A stretch of 64,000 bases of DNA from Enterococcus mundtii (GTDB lineage Bacteria > Bacillota > Bacilli > Lactobacillales > Enterococcaceae): assembly GCF_003957375.1 (NCBI RefSeq), contig NZ_CP025473.1, positions 1,265,501-1,329,500 on the forward strand, written 5' to 3'. The position numbers were made by a program, and so were the translations under genes. Positions 32,965 to 41,549 of this stretch are shown in pieces (the first letter of the stretch is position 1; each line of letters begins with the position of its first letter). The notes under the pieces were generated by a model. It was not told the origin of the DNA. It was given only the letters and a program-made list of their open reading frames with translations, and searched no databases.

Positions 32965-33369
32965 ATGGAAAATCTACTATCAGATAGTAAGATGAGAAAG
33001 TCTAGAAGTAAAAAATGGCAAGTTTTATCGGTACTACACATACTTCTTATTATCAGCTTATCCTTTTCAACCTTAGTTAAGGCAGAAGAGGTGCAATCCA
33101 CTCACAATATCAGAGTATCTGGTACGATTGGATCGACTGTTGAAGAAACAAAAGAAACAAATAAGCATCAGACACTAGTCGCTGATCTTTCTGCAATCAC
33201 TCAAAAAAATCTACAGGAAACTGGAACAGTAGTAAATCAACGAATCGTTTTCTTAGGCTATTTGTTGATTGGTATTTCTGGGGGAGTAGTTTTGTTTTGT
33301 AGGAAAAAAAATATCCTATTGAATACTTTAAATGATCGATCTAGTAGAGCAATGATCATTGAAAAATAA
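32965..33369 (+). CDS. Small wall protein with LQETG sortase-like tail
   Basis: A 134-aa protein. An N-terminal signal/membrane segment (WQVLSVLHILLIISLSFSTLVKAEE) is followed by a ~55-aa outside segment (HNIRVSGTIGSTVEETKE...). Then comes LQETG, a hydrophobic stretch (IVFLGYLLIGISGGVVLFC) and RKK, the cell-wall sorting layout with Gln in place of Pro. An unusual 18-residue tail follows the basic stop-transfer. The start could also be the ATG at 32992. LPxTG mini-proteins of this size accompany secreted proteins in enterococcal surface loci, fitting its place at the end of this cluster. Confidence 0.65.
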   Translation: MENLLSDSKMRKSRSKKWQVLSVLHILLIISLSFSTLVKAEEVQSTHNIRVSGTIGSTVEETKETNKHQTLVADLSAITQKNLQETGTVVNQRIVFLGYLLIGISGGVVLFCRKKNILLNTLNDRSSRAMIIEK

Positions 33370-33385
33370 CAGAAAACGAGTAAAC

Positions 33386-33416
33386 AAAAAAGCCATCCGC
33401 AGAGGATGGCTTTTTT
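33386..33416. terminator. Bidirectional terminator
   Basis: AAAAAAGCCATCC and GGATGGCTTTTTT form a perfect stem with a 5-nt loop between two convergent genes. It serves the surface cluster (+) and pbp1A (-), and marks the right edge of the island. Confidence 0.88.
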
Positions 33417-33423
33417 CTATTGG

Positions 33424-35814
33424 TCAGTCACTACTGTTTCTTGACGAAGCTCGAGTAGAAGGTGCAGTTCGTGTTCCACTGTCACCGCCAGCAGCATTTG
33501 TATCTTCAGAACTTGGTGGCGTAGCAGAGGATTCAGGTGGTGCTTCCTCGCTAGAAGAGGCTGGTGGTTCTGTAGAAGGCACGCTACTTGGTTCAGTTGG
33601 TTCACTACTTGGTGGTATCGACTGTTCAGAGCTACTAGGTTCAGTCGTTGAGCTTGTAGAAGTCTCAGGAACAGTTTCGCTAGTTGAAGAGTCTGGAACA
33701 GGAGTTACAGGAACGACCGCAGATGAAGAAGGAATCGTCGTTGACGGCACCGTAGCGTTTGAATTGCCAGATGATGATGCATTTCTAAAGAATAATTCAC
33801 CACCAGAACGGTACAGCCCGCTAGGCATCGTCCAATCCGTATTTGTCACATTTGCGGAGACAAATTTCATCAATTCGCGATAAACATCTGAAGCTACGTC
33901 TGTTCCAGTGGAAGTGATCGGAGTCATTTTATCATTGTATCCCGTCCACACAGAAATTGCATAATTCGGTGTGTAACCAGCAAATAAAATATCTGGATAA
34001 ACGCCCGTTGAGGTACCTAACTTAGCATATTCCTCGTCCGTATAATTAGATGTTCCTGTTTTACCTGCTTGAATCAACCCTGGGATTGCGGCATTCGTAC
34101 CAGTTCCGCGAGTAATCGTATCTTTCAAGATGTCAGTAACCATATACGCTGTTTCTTCAGACATCGCTCTTGTTCCTTCTGGTTCAAACGTTTCTTCAGT
34201 GCCATCTTGGAAAACGATCCGATTAACGTATTGTGGTTTATAGTAAGTGCCACCGTTTGCTAAGGCAGCGTATGCTGCGGCCATTTTTTCAGAAGAAGCA
34301 CCGTATTTTGTACCATCTTGTTGTTCAGTATTACTTGAAATCGCATTTGACTGATGGATCGTGCTATATTCGATTCCTAAGCTACTCAAGAATTCAGCAA
34401 CTTTATCTGCGCCAACTTCATTGAATAGCTTGACTGCCGGGACGTTTCTTGAAAGGTATAACGCTTGGCGCAAGGTGATCATTCCCATGTAACGGTTGTC
34501 CCAGTTCGTAACAGGAATAGAAGTTCCTTCATAATTGTAGGGTGCATCGGCGATCAATTTGCCAGTAGAATAGTTCAATTCTTCAAATGCTGGCGCGTAG
34601 TCAGTGATCGGTTTCATAGTTGAACCAAAGTCACGAGAGGTATTAACAGCTAAGTTATTACCTAAAGCGACATCATCCGGAATGTTTCTTCCACCAATCT
34701 GCGCTGTGACTTGTCCAGTATTGACATCGATCAATGTAGTGGCTACTTGCATTTGATCATCTGGATATGCAACGTATTGATCTGTATTCACTACATCATA
34801 TAAGTGTTTTTGGGCATTCAAATCTAAGTTCGTATAAATATCTAAGCCATCGGTATAGACATTCTTGTCTGTTTTAGCATGGACTTCATTGATGACCTCT
34901 TTGACATAATTGTCGACGATCCGTGTATTAGTGTCTTCTTGAGTTAATTCTTGCAAGCCATCCGTGATCGGTGTATTGATCGCTGTATCGTACTCTGTTT
35001 GAGAAATTTTTTCATTTTGGAGCATCGTGTACAAGACAGTGTCACGACGTTTTTTTGCTTGCTCTGGAAACTGGTAAGGATCATAAGCTGACGGTGCTTG
35101 AGGCATTCCTGCTAAAAGCGCGGTTTGCGGTAAATTCAATTCGCTTAATGTTTTTCCAAAGTAAGATTGAGCCGCTGTTTCCATGCCATAAAGACCGTTA
35201 GACATATAGACTTTGTTGACATAGTAGGTCAATATCTCTTGTTTTGATTTCGTTTGTTCCAGTCTGACAGCCATCCAGGCTTCTTGGGCCTTACGTCTGA
35301 TTGTTTGGTCTTCGGTACTAGTGGAGAAGAAAGAGAGCTTGATCAGCTGCTGAGTCAACGTACTACCACCTTGTAAGCCGCCAGATGTGAAGTTGGATAA
35401 TGCGGCACCGATGATCCGAACAGGGTCGACACCGATATGTTTGTAAAATCTTCGGTCTTCGACTGACACGATGGCATCTTCAAGTGTCTTTGGCAGTTCG
35501 TTGGCAGAAATTTTTTCTCTTTTTTCTGCTCCTAGATCCTCAAATAACTCGCCATCTTTCGTATAAAGTTTTGACGAAACTGTTGCATCCAGTTTTTCGT
35601 CTGTCAAAGCAGGAGCATCTTTGGCATAAAACCAAAAAAGTCCGACCCCTGCGAGAAAAGCGATACAGATCAAGGAAAGACCAATTAAAAGAATACGTGT
35701 GATCAATCCTTTTCGATCTTTTCCAGTGCCTTTTTTCGTTGATTGTTTTCCTCTTTTCTTTGGAGAAGAAGAGGAGGTGCTTCTTTTAGAAGATCTTGTT
35801 TGGTTAGTTGGCAT
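33424..35814 (-). CDS. pbp1A: Class A penicillin-binding protein 1A
   Basis: Bifunctional murein synthase, 796 aa. A basic Ser/Lys cytoplasmic tail and a TM helix (about 38-63) lead into a GT51 glycosyltransferase with VEDRRFYKHIGVD (catalytic Glu) and GGSTLTQQLIKL. The transpeptidase has STMKP (active Ser), SSNT-region SxN and KTGTSNY. A ~100-aa Ser/Pro/Thr/Glu-rich disordered extracellular tail ends it. The start ATG at 35814 is preferred because AAGGAG lies 9 nt upstream. It overlaps the recU stop by 11 nt, the conserved recU-ponA arrangement of Firmicutes. It marks the right border of the inserted region. Confidence 0.96.
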   Translation of the reverse strand: MPTNQTRSSKRSTSSSSPKKRGKQSTKKGTGKDRKGLITRILLIGLSLICIAFLAGVGLFWFYAKDAPALTDEKLDATVSSKLYTKDGELFEDLGAEKREKISANELPKTLEDAIVSVEDRRFYKHIGVDPVRIIGAALSNFTSGGLQGGSTLTQQLIKLSFFSTSTEDQTIRRKAQEAWMAVRLEQTKSKQEILTYYVNKVYMSNGLYGMETAAQSYFGKTLSELNLPQTALLAGMPQAPSAYDPYQFPEQAKKRRDTVLYTMLQNEKISQTEYDTAINTPITDGLQELTQEDTNTRIVDNYVKEVINEVHAKTDKNVYTDGLDIYTNLDLNAQKHLYDVVNTDQYVAYPDDQMQVATTLIDVNTGQVTAQIGGRNIPDDVALGNNLAVNTSRDFGSTMKPITDYAPAFEELNYSTGKLIADAPYNYEGTSIPVTNWDNRYMGMITLRQALYLSRNVPAVKLFNEVGADKVAEFLSSLGIEYSTIHQSNAISSNTEQQDGTKYGASSEKMAAAYAALANGGTYYKPQYVNRIVFQDGTEETFEPEGTRAMSEETAYMVTDILKDTITRGTGTNAAIPGLIQAGKTGTSNYTDEEYAKLGTSTGVYPDILFAGYTPNYAISVWTGYNDKMTPITSTGTDVASDVYRELMKFVSANVTNTDWTMPSGLYRSGGELFFRNASSSGNSNATVPSTTIPSSSAVVPVTPVPDSSTSETVPETSTSSTTEPSSSEQSIPPSSEPTEPSSVPSTEPPASSSEEAPPESSATPPSSEDTNAAGGDSGTRTAPSTRASSRNSSD

Positions 35815-36445
35815 TCTTTGGTTCTCCTTCATTAGATTCTAAGTACTGGTCGATTGCTTGCAAGTATGGAACACGAGGGGCAAAACCACTTGGAATCTCG
35901 ATTCCTAATTCTTCGATCAATGAAAGCGGCAAGGATTTTCTTCCTTGTGTCTGTTGTTCGTTCCAATAGTGGATTAAATGTGTACTATCTAAATAAAAAC
36001 AACGCTGTAAGGCAGAAAACCATAAAAGTACAAAACAGATTCCTCCTTGTTTTTGACAAGCTTCCATATGTGAGATTTGATGGGGATGAAAATTTTTAAA
36101 TGGAAATGAAGTTTTGTTTTTTGTCTCTTTTGCTTCAAAATCCAAATAGAAACCTCGATAGACACCGTTATAATCAGTTGTAGAAGCTTGTGTAAAATAA
36201 GCTTCTTTAATGACAGCGGCACTACGTCGAGGGTAGTCAACTTTTACGATTTGAACCGGTGTTGGCTTTTTATGGATAACAGCCATTTGATGGGCCAGAT
36301 AATACTCGTTGCTTTCATTGATGGCTTCTTCAAATCGCATCCCGCGATTGCCAAACTCCGTATTTGGGTTCCTTTTTACTTGTTTTTTTTCTTTGGACGA
36401 GGCATCCTTGATATAAGGACGGCCATTTGGATAGCGTAAAACCAT
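35804..36445 (-). CDS. recU: Holliday junction resolvase RecU
   Basis: A 213-aa endonuclease that resolves four-way junctions in recombination and chromosome segregation. Diagnostic RecU features are NRGMRFEEAINESN near the N-terminus, YRGFYLDFEAKETKNKTSFP with the acidic/Lys catalytic residues, and FHPHQISHM. It begins at an ATG (MVLRYPNGRPYI) and overlaps pbp1A in the classical operon. Divergent from ypsA, with a short shared promoter region (36446-36509). Confidence 0.95.
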   Translation of the reverse strand: MVLRYPNGRPYIKDASSKEKKQVKRNPNTEFGNRGMRFEEAINESNEYYLAHQMAVIHKKPTPVQIVKVDYPRRSAAVIKEAYFTQASTTDYNGVYRGFYLDFEAKETKNKTSFPFKNFHPHQISHMEACQKQGGICFVLLWFSALQRCFYLDSTHLIHYWNEQQTQGRKSLPLSLIEELGIEIPSGFAPRVPYLQAIDQYLESNEGEPKNAN

Positions 36446-36509
36446 GATCGAATCACTCTCCTAGGCCACATTATAGCAAAAAAGCACAGAGAAAGAAAAG
36501 GAAACTGGA

Positions 36510-37049
36510 ATGGATACAATAAAAGTAATGTATATCTCTGGTTATCGCAGTTTTGAATTAGGCATATTCAAAGATAATGACCCTAAAATGACAGTTATTA
36601 AAAAAGTTTTAAAAAATGAATTGACCCAATTGGTGGAAGAAGGATTGGAATGGGTGATCATCAGCGGTAACTTAGGCGTCGAATTATGGGCAGGTGGAGT
36701 CGTCGCTGAAATGAAGGCGGATTATCCAGAATTGAAGCTTGGGATCATTTATCCGTTTGCAGAGTTTGGCAATGGTTGGAATGAGAACAATCAGGAAAAG
36801 AAAAGGCTGGTAGAACAGCTTTCTGACTATCGTGAGTCGGTGAGTCACCAACCCTATCAATCACCAAGTCAACTAAGGAATCATACCCAATTTATTCTAC
36901 AACATACAGACGGGACACTATTGATTTATGATCCAGAATATCCTGCAAAAATAGACTATTTTTTTAAGGATGCACAAAAATACCAAGGGAGTCATCCTTA
37001 TGAGATTCGAACCGTCAGCATGGATGATTTGCAAAATTTTAGTGAATAA
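36510..37049 (+). CDS. ypsA: YpsA/DUF1273 family SLOG protein
   Basis: A 179-aa cytoplasmic protein of the SLOG superfamily. It begins IKVMYISGYRSFELGIF, has the Gly-rich WVIISGNLGVELWAGGVVAEM characteristic of the nucleotide-binding fold, and ends with a helical tail. YpsA affects cell division in Bacillus and lies beside gpsB, as here. The ligand is not known. Start ATG 36510 follows AAGGAAA. The following gpsB is 89 bp downstream. Confidence 0.9.
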   Translation: MDTIKVMYISGYRSFELGIFKDNDPKMTVIKKVLKNELTQLVEEGLEWVIISGNLGVELWAGGVVAEMKADYPELKLGIIYPFAEFGNGWNENNQEKKRLVEQLSDYRESVSHQPYQSPSQLRNHTQFILQHTDGTLLIYDPEYPAKIDYFFKDAQKYQGSHPYEIRTVSMDDLQNFSE

Positions 37050-37138
37050 AATAATATAGTGTTTGATTTATCAAGTCTTTTCCGATACAATAAAAAAGTA
37101 GAAACGTTAATACGTAAATGAGAACTAGAGGTGTAAAT

Positions 37139-37552
37139 ATGGCGAATTTGATTTATAGTCCTAAAGACATTTTACAACAAGAATTCAAAACAAAAATGCG
37201 CGGATATGATCCGATCGAAGTTGACGAATTCTTAGACAATATTATCAAAGATTATGAGAATTACAGCAAACAACTCCTTGCTTTACAAGAAGAAAACGAT
37301 AAATTAAGTGCAAAAGTCGCTCAATTATCGAAAAACCAAGGAGCAGCTCCAAGTCGTGCACAACAAACAGAAACTCCGAAAAGTGCGGCAGTAACGAATT
37401 TTGATATTTTAAAACGTCTATCAAATCTTGAACGTGAAGTATTTGGTAAAAAATTAGATGCACAAGCAGGAAATGTACCACCAGTAACGCCTAATCCAAA
37501 CAACTATACAACAACAAATGAACATGACAACGAAGCAACACGTCAGTTTTAA
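37139..37552 (+). CDS. gpsB: Cell-cycle protein GpsB
   Basis: A 137-aa DivIVA-like adaptor that links peptidoglycan synthases (such as PBP1A) to the divisome. The N-terminal lipid-binding/coiled-coil domain is YSPKDILQQEFKTKMRGYDP then EVDEFLDNIIKDYENY. A Gln/Pro/Thr linker follows, and the C-terminal trimerisation motif FDILKRLSNLEREVFG. ATG 37139 with AGAGGTG upstream is chosen over the in-frame ATG at 37118. RNase P RNA follows directly, as in other Firmicutes. Confidence 0.95.
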   Translation: MANLIYSPKDILQQEFKTKMRGYDPIEVDEFLDNIIKDYENYSKQLLALQEENDKLSAKVAQLSKNQGAAPSRAQQTETPKSAAVTNFDILKRLSNLEREVFGKKLDAQAGNVPPVTPNPNNYTTTNEHDNEATRQF

Positions 37553-37565
37553 GCAATGAATCGAT

Positions 37566-37949
37566 TTGTGGTTTTCGGGTAATCGCGGTCTGGCTTTGAC
37601 CAGACTGAGGAAAGTCCATGCTCGCACAGGCTGTGATGCCTGTAGTGTTCGTGCTTAGCGAAAAAATAAGCTAAGGTACTCTTTTAGAGTAACGGCAGGA
37701 AAACAAGCTAAGGTTTCGGCTATGCTTCAGTATCCTTGAAAGTGCCACAGTGACGAAGCGAACGAGGAAACTTGTTCGGTGGAACGCGGTAAACCCCTCG
37801 AGCGAGCAACCCAAACAACGGTAGGGGCGCTTTTTGTCGGGGAATCAGAACGAGACAAAAGGGCAGTTGATCTGCAGATAGATGGTTACCGCTTTGTTTT
37901 TTCTCCCTGGAAAAACAAAGTACAGAACATGGCTTATAGAAAACCACAT
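37566..37949 (+). ncRNA. rnpB: RNase P RNA, type B
   Basis: The catalytic RNA for tRNA 5' maturation. Hallmarks: TTCGGGTAATCGC near the 5' end, GAGGAAAGTCCATGCTCGCAC (P4/CR-I) near 37609, GTAACGGCAGGAAAACAAG near 37688, and the 3' GAACATGGCTTATAGAAAACC. The 5' GTGGTTTTC (37568-37576) pairs with GAAAACCAC (37939-37947) to form P1. About 380 nt, located after gpsB as in Bacillus. Exact ends are uncertain by several bases. Confidence 0.93.
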
Positions 37950-38011
37950 CTTCAGGGAATAAATCGATAGGCGAATAACAGCCTACAAAATCAGTACTAA
38001 CAATAGCTTTT

Positions 38012-38054
38012 TCCTACATCCGATCTTTTCACATAGAAAAGATCGGATGTAGGA
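38012..38054. repeat. 19-bp perfect inverted repeat
   Basis: TCCTACATCCGATCTTTTC (38012-38030) pairs exactly with GAAAAGATCGGATGTAGGA (38036-38054) around a 5-nt loop. There is no T tract on the 3' side in either direction, so it is not a simple terminator. It may help end rnpB transcription or be a small repeat element. Confidence 0.6.
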
Positions 38055-38065
38055 GATTTAGAAGA

Positions 38066-38176
38066 GGGTGTGACGGAAGCGCACAGCTCCAAGAATGAAG
38101 CAGCAACATACGAAAATAGCTTGTCGTATTTTTGGGTGTTGTTGCTTATTTTCTAAGGGCTGCTTCTGCCACACCA
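38066..38176. repeat. Imperfect long stem-loop (possible REP/MITE-like element)
   Basis: Outer arms GGTGTGACGGAAGC and GCTTCTGCCACACC pair with two mismatches/wobbles. Inner arms AGCAGCAACATACGAAAA and TCGTATTTTT..TGTTGTTGCT also pair. A nested cruciform of about 110 bp, non-coding, just upstream of the methyltransferase gene. Confidence 0.45.
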
Positions 38177-38237
38177 TTTGTTTGATTATAGAGGACGAAG
38201 GTCATCATACCTCTTTTTGATTGATAAGGAGAATACA

Positions 38238-39407
38238 ATGGATAAAAATAGAGAATTCAATTTAATAGCCACAGCGGCCAGCGGGCTAGAAGCATTAGTA
38301 GGAAAAGAACTGAGAGATCTTGGCATCGAGTGTCAAGTCGAAAATGGTCGTGCGCGTTTCAAAGGAACGATGGAAACGATTGCTACAACCAATCTATGGT
38401 TGCGTACAGCAGATCGTATCAAGATCGTCGTGGGTGAATTTGATGCTCGTACGTTTGATGAATTATTCGAGCAAGTCAAAGCGTTGCCATGGGAAGATTA
38501 TCTTCCTTTAGATGCGTCATTCCCTGTAGCTGGAAAATCGATCAAATCGACGCTTTATAGTACACCAGACTGTCAAGCCATCACTAAGAAAGCAATTGTT
38601 GAAAGACTACGTACGTACTACCATCGTCCGTCTACTGTGCCGTTGACAGAAACCGGTGCACATTTCCAACTAGAAGTTGCTTTATTGAAAGATCATGTGT
38701 TAGTGACCCTTGATACGACTGGTCCAAGTCTGTTCAAACGCGGTTATCGTTTGGAAAAAGGTGGTGCCCCATTAAAAGAAAATATGGCAGCAGCTTTAGT
38801 GATGTTGACGAACTGGCGAAAAGATCGTCCGTTTTATGATCCGGTTTGTGGTTCAGGAACACTCTGTATCGAAGCTGCATTGATCGGTCATAATATCGCC
38901 CCTGGTTTCAATCGTGAATTTGTGTGTGAGACGTGGGACTGGTTCGATCCGGCAATCATGGAAAAAGTTCGTGCAGCGGCGGAAGAACAGGCAGATTATG
39001 ATATCGAATTAGATATCACTGGGTCTGATATCAATGGTCAATTGATCGGTATCGCCAGAGCTAATGCGGAAGAGATCGGTTTAGGAGATTCCATCACTTT
39101 CCAACAACGGGCAGTGAAGGACTTCAAAACGGAAAAAGAATACGGCGTCATCGTTGCTAATCCCCCTTACGGTGAACGCTTAGGTGAAGAAGAGTCTGTT
39201 CGTCGTCTCTACAAAGAAATGGGTGAGGTCTTCCGACCATTGAAAACGTGGAGTAAGTACATCTTGACAAGTGATTTGGCATTTGAAGAATTTTACGGAC
39301 AAAAAGCAACAAAAAAACGTAAATTATACAATGGTGCATTGCGCACAGATCTGTTCCAATATTGGGGAACTCGGCCACCAAGAAAAGAACGGACTGAAAA
39401 TGAATAA
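38238..39407 (+). CDS. THUMP-domain class I SAM-dependent RNA methyltransferase
   Basis: Probable 23S rRNA guanine-N2 methyltransferase (RlmL/YpsC type), 389 aa. An N-terminal ferredoxin-like/THUMP RNA-binding region (about 1-165) begins EFNLIATAASGLEALVGKEL. The Rossmann methyltransferase has the SAM motif FYDPVCGSGTLCIEAAL, the acidic GSDINGQLIGIARANAEEIG and the catalytic NPPYGERLG. ATG 38238 with AAGGAG is chosen over the in-frame start at 38178. In Bacillus ypsC also follows gpsB and rnpB. Confidence 0.92.
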   Translation: MDKNREFNLIATAASGLEALVGKELRDLGIECQVENGRARFKGTMETIATTNLWLRTADRIKIVVGEFDARTFDELFEQVKALPWEDYLPLDASFPVAGKSIKSTLYSTPDCQAITKKAIVERLRTYYHRPSTVPLTETGAHFQLEVALLKDHVLVTLDTTGPSLFKRGYRLEKGGAPLKENMAAALVMLTNWRKDRPFYDPVCGSGTLCIEAALIGHNIAPGFNREFVCETWDWFDPAIMEKVRAAAEEQADYDIELDITGSDINGQLIGIARANAEEIGLGDSITFQQRAVKDFKTEKEYGVIVANPPYGERLGEEESVRRLYKEMGEVFRPLKTWSKYILTSDLAFEEFYGQKATKKRKLYNGALRTDLFQYWGTRPPRKERTENE

Positions 39408-39488
39408 CTAGGATATAAGTATAGACACCTAAAAACCATGGTTGGGACTTTAAGACCTTTGGCCCTATGATTTTTGGAGGAATTGAAA

Positions 39489-39956
39489 ATGAATGAACAA
39501 GCAAAAAAATATTGGAAAGAATTTTGGCAAGGCGAAGTCCCTCCAACAAATGTTACTGCAGAGCAGTGGGGGTGGGAAGGGACACCGATGGCAGATGAAT
39601 TGGCGGATTTGATTTTAAAGGGGATCAAAACGGCGTCATGTTCATCATACGATGAATGCCTGTATTACGATGCAGACCCTTTATCTAAAATCGGAAGTTA
39701 TACCATTGTTTTAAATAGTAAAGACGAACCTGTAGGCATCATAAAATATACAGATATGACGATAATGCCAATGAATGAAGTAACAGAAGAAATTGCCTGT
39801 GCTGAGGGTGAGGGTGATTTGAGCCATGATTACTGGTATAAAGTTCATAAAAAATTTTTTAGGGAGTTACTGCCCCAAATTGGAAAAGAATTTTATGAAG
39901 AGATCCCCCTTGCTGTTGAACGGTTTGAATTAATCAACGCAAAGGAAATGTCGTAA
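39489..39956 (+). CDS. ASCH domain protein
   Basis: A 155-aa cytoplasmic protein with an ASCH (PUA-like) fold. WGWEGTPMADELADLILKGIKTAS and DPLSKIGSYTIVLNSKDEPVGIIKYTDM form the typical beta-barrel. The acidic AEGEGDLSHDYWYKVHKKFF is seen in many ASCH proteins, some of which are RNA-binding or pyrimidine-nucleoside amidohydrolases. The precise activity is not assignable. GGAGG precedes ATG 39489. Confidence 0.87.
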   Translation: MNEQAKKYWKEFWQGEVPPTNVTAEQWGWEGTPMADELADLILKGIKTASCSSYDECLYYDADPLSKIGSYTIVLNSKDEPVGIIKYTDMTIMPMNEVTEEIACAEGEGDLSHDYWYKVHKKFFRELLPQIGKEFYEEIPLAVERFELINAKEMS

Positions 39957-40016
39957 AAGTAAGTGAGCTATAACTATTGGATAAATGATAACTAGGATAA
40001 GTTGGAGGATTTTTGG

Positions 40017-41519
40017 ATGAATGAAAAGGAATTTTTGAAAGAAGTCAAAGAAATCGATTTAATGGGTCAAGCGTTAACAGTATTGGACTGGGATATCCAA
40101 ACAGGCATGCCAGAAAAATCAAGTGAAGAACGCAGTGAAGTCAACAGTTATTTATATGGGCTATATTTCTCAAAAAAAGTCGGATCGAAAATCGCAGAAG
40201 CAATCGAATACTTCTCTGCGCACCCTGACGAGTTGTCTGATCTTGGAAAAACCGTTTTTGAGAAAGTCAAAGAAGACTATGAATTAGAGCATAAAGTACC
40301 GGAAGAATTGATGATTGCTTTAACTTCTGCGACTTCTAAAGCCCACACGAAATGGCAAGAATCGCGTGAATCAAAACAATTTGCTGATTTTGAATCCGCG
40401 TTATCTGAAAACATCAAGATCACAAAACAGTTGATTCCATATTGGCGTAAAGAGGAGAAAACAGACTATGATGTGCTGTTGAACCAATACGAACCAGGAA
40501 TGACCGTAGAGATCTTAGACCAAGTATTTGACCAAGTCAAAGAAGGGATTATGTCCATCCGTCAAGACTTAGTCGAAAAAGGAACAGCACCTGAGACGGA
40601 TTTTCTTTCACGTAAAATGACGAAGGAACAACAAAAACGTTTTGTAGTCGGTGTGATCAAACAGTTAGGGTATGATTTTTCTAGAGGGCGCTTAGATGAC
40701 ACGATCCATCCATTTATGATCGGGATCAATCGTAATGATGTCCGCATCACGACACGTTGGAATGAAGAGGACTTCAAAATGGCAACGTTTGGAGTGATCC
40801 ATGAAGCCGGACACGGAATGTATGAACAAAATATTGATGAAAAATATACGTATACACCAGTAGGCGAAGGCACATCAATGGGTATTCATGAGTCGCAATC
40901 ACTTTTCAATGAAATCATTGTCGGCAGCAACCGCAGTTTCTGGGAAAAGCAGTACCCATTCTTCCAAGAGTGTGCTGAAGGAACCTTTGATGATATTTCT
41001 TTTGATGATTTCTATCGTTCGTTACAGTATACAAAAGCAAGCTTGATTCGGATCGAAGCAGACAGTTTGACGTATCCATTACACATCATTATACGTTATG
41101 AGATCGAAAAAATGATTTTCAATGAAGGGTTAGAAGTTGAGAAATTACCAGAAGTATGGAACCAAAAATATGAAGAGTACTTAGGTATCCGTCCAACAAA
41201 CGATTTAGAAGGGATCTTGCAAGATGTCCATTGGTCAGGTGCAAGTTTTGGTTACTTCCCATCTTATGCGTTAGGATTCATGTATGCTGCACAATTATTA
41301 CATGCAATGAAAAAAGATATCGCTGTTGATGAGATTTTGGCTTCTGATGATTACTCACCGATCAAAGAGTGGATGACAGAAAAAATCCATCAGTACGGCG
41401 CATCAAGAAAACCAAATCAATTGATTCAAGAGGCGACAGGAGAAGCATTGAATCCGCAGTACTTGATCGATTTTATGCGAAAACTTTACTTTAGCGTTTA
41501 TGGTGTTGAAGAAGTCTAA
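40017..41519 (+). CDS. M32 family metallocarboxypeptidase
   Basis: A zinc-dependent carboxypeptidase of the Taq type, 500 aa, trimming C-terminal residues from peptides in the cytoplasm. The zinc motif HEAGH is in FGVIHEAGHGMYEQN and the third ligand Glu is in GIHESQSLFNE. MGQALTVLDWDIQTGMP at the N-terminus and DVHWSGASFGYFPSYALG toward the end are family signatures. ATG 40017 follows GGAGG; the in-frame TTG at 40002 is less likely. Confidence 0.94.
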   Translation: MNEKEFLKEVKEIDLMGQALTVLDWDIQTGMPEKSSEERSEVNSYLYGLYFSKKVGSKIAEAIEYFSAHPDELSDLGKTVFEKVKEDYELEHKVPEELMIALTSATSKAHTKWQESRESKQFADFESALSENIKITKQLIPYWRKEEKTDYDVLLNQYEPGMTVEILDQVFDQVKEGIMSIRQDLVEKGTAPETDFLSRKMTKEQQKRFVVGVIKQLGYDFSRGRLDDTIHPFMIGINRNDVRITTRWNEEDFKMATFGVIHEAGHGMYEQNIDEKYTYTPVGEGTSMGIHESQSLFNEIIVGSNRSFWEKQYPFFQECAEGTFDDISFDDFYRSLQYTKASLIRIEADSLTYPLHIIIRYEIEKMIFNEGLEVEKLPEVWNQKYEEYLGIRPTNDLEGILQDVHWSGASFGYFPSYALGFMYAAQLLHAMKKDIAVDEILASDDYSPIKEWMTEKIHQYGASRKPNQLIQEATGEALNPQYLIDFMRKLYFSVYGVEEV

Positions 41520-41549
41520 AAAATTCTCAAATAGAAGGTGAAAGCGGCA

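Noticed and set aside
1552-33423. Attachment sites, oriT or integrase of an ICE
   Set aside because: No matching end repeats, recombinase or relaxase motif could be seen at either edge or inside, so no mobile-element boundary is claimed beyond the IS.
33359-33883. 174-codon plus-strand ORF over the pbp1A 3' end
   Set aside because: Shadow of the Ser/Pro/Thr/Glu tail of PBP1A, with a bidirectional terminator inside its start region.
37779-37970. 63-codon ORF inside RNase P RNA
   Set aside because: Overlaps a well-supported structural RNA; no RBS.
38012-38054. Hairpin as rnpB Rho-independent terminator
   Set aside because: Perfect stem, but no T run follows it on either strand.
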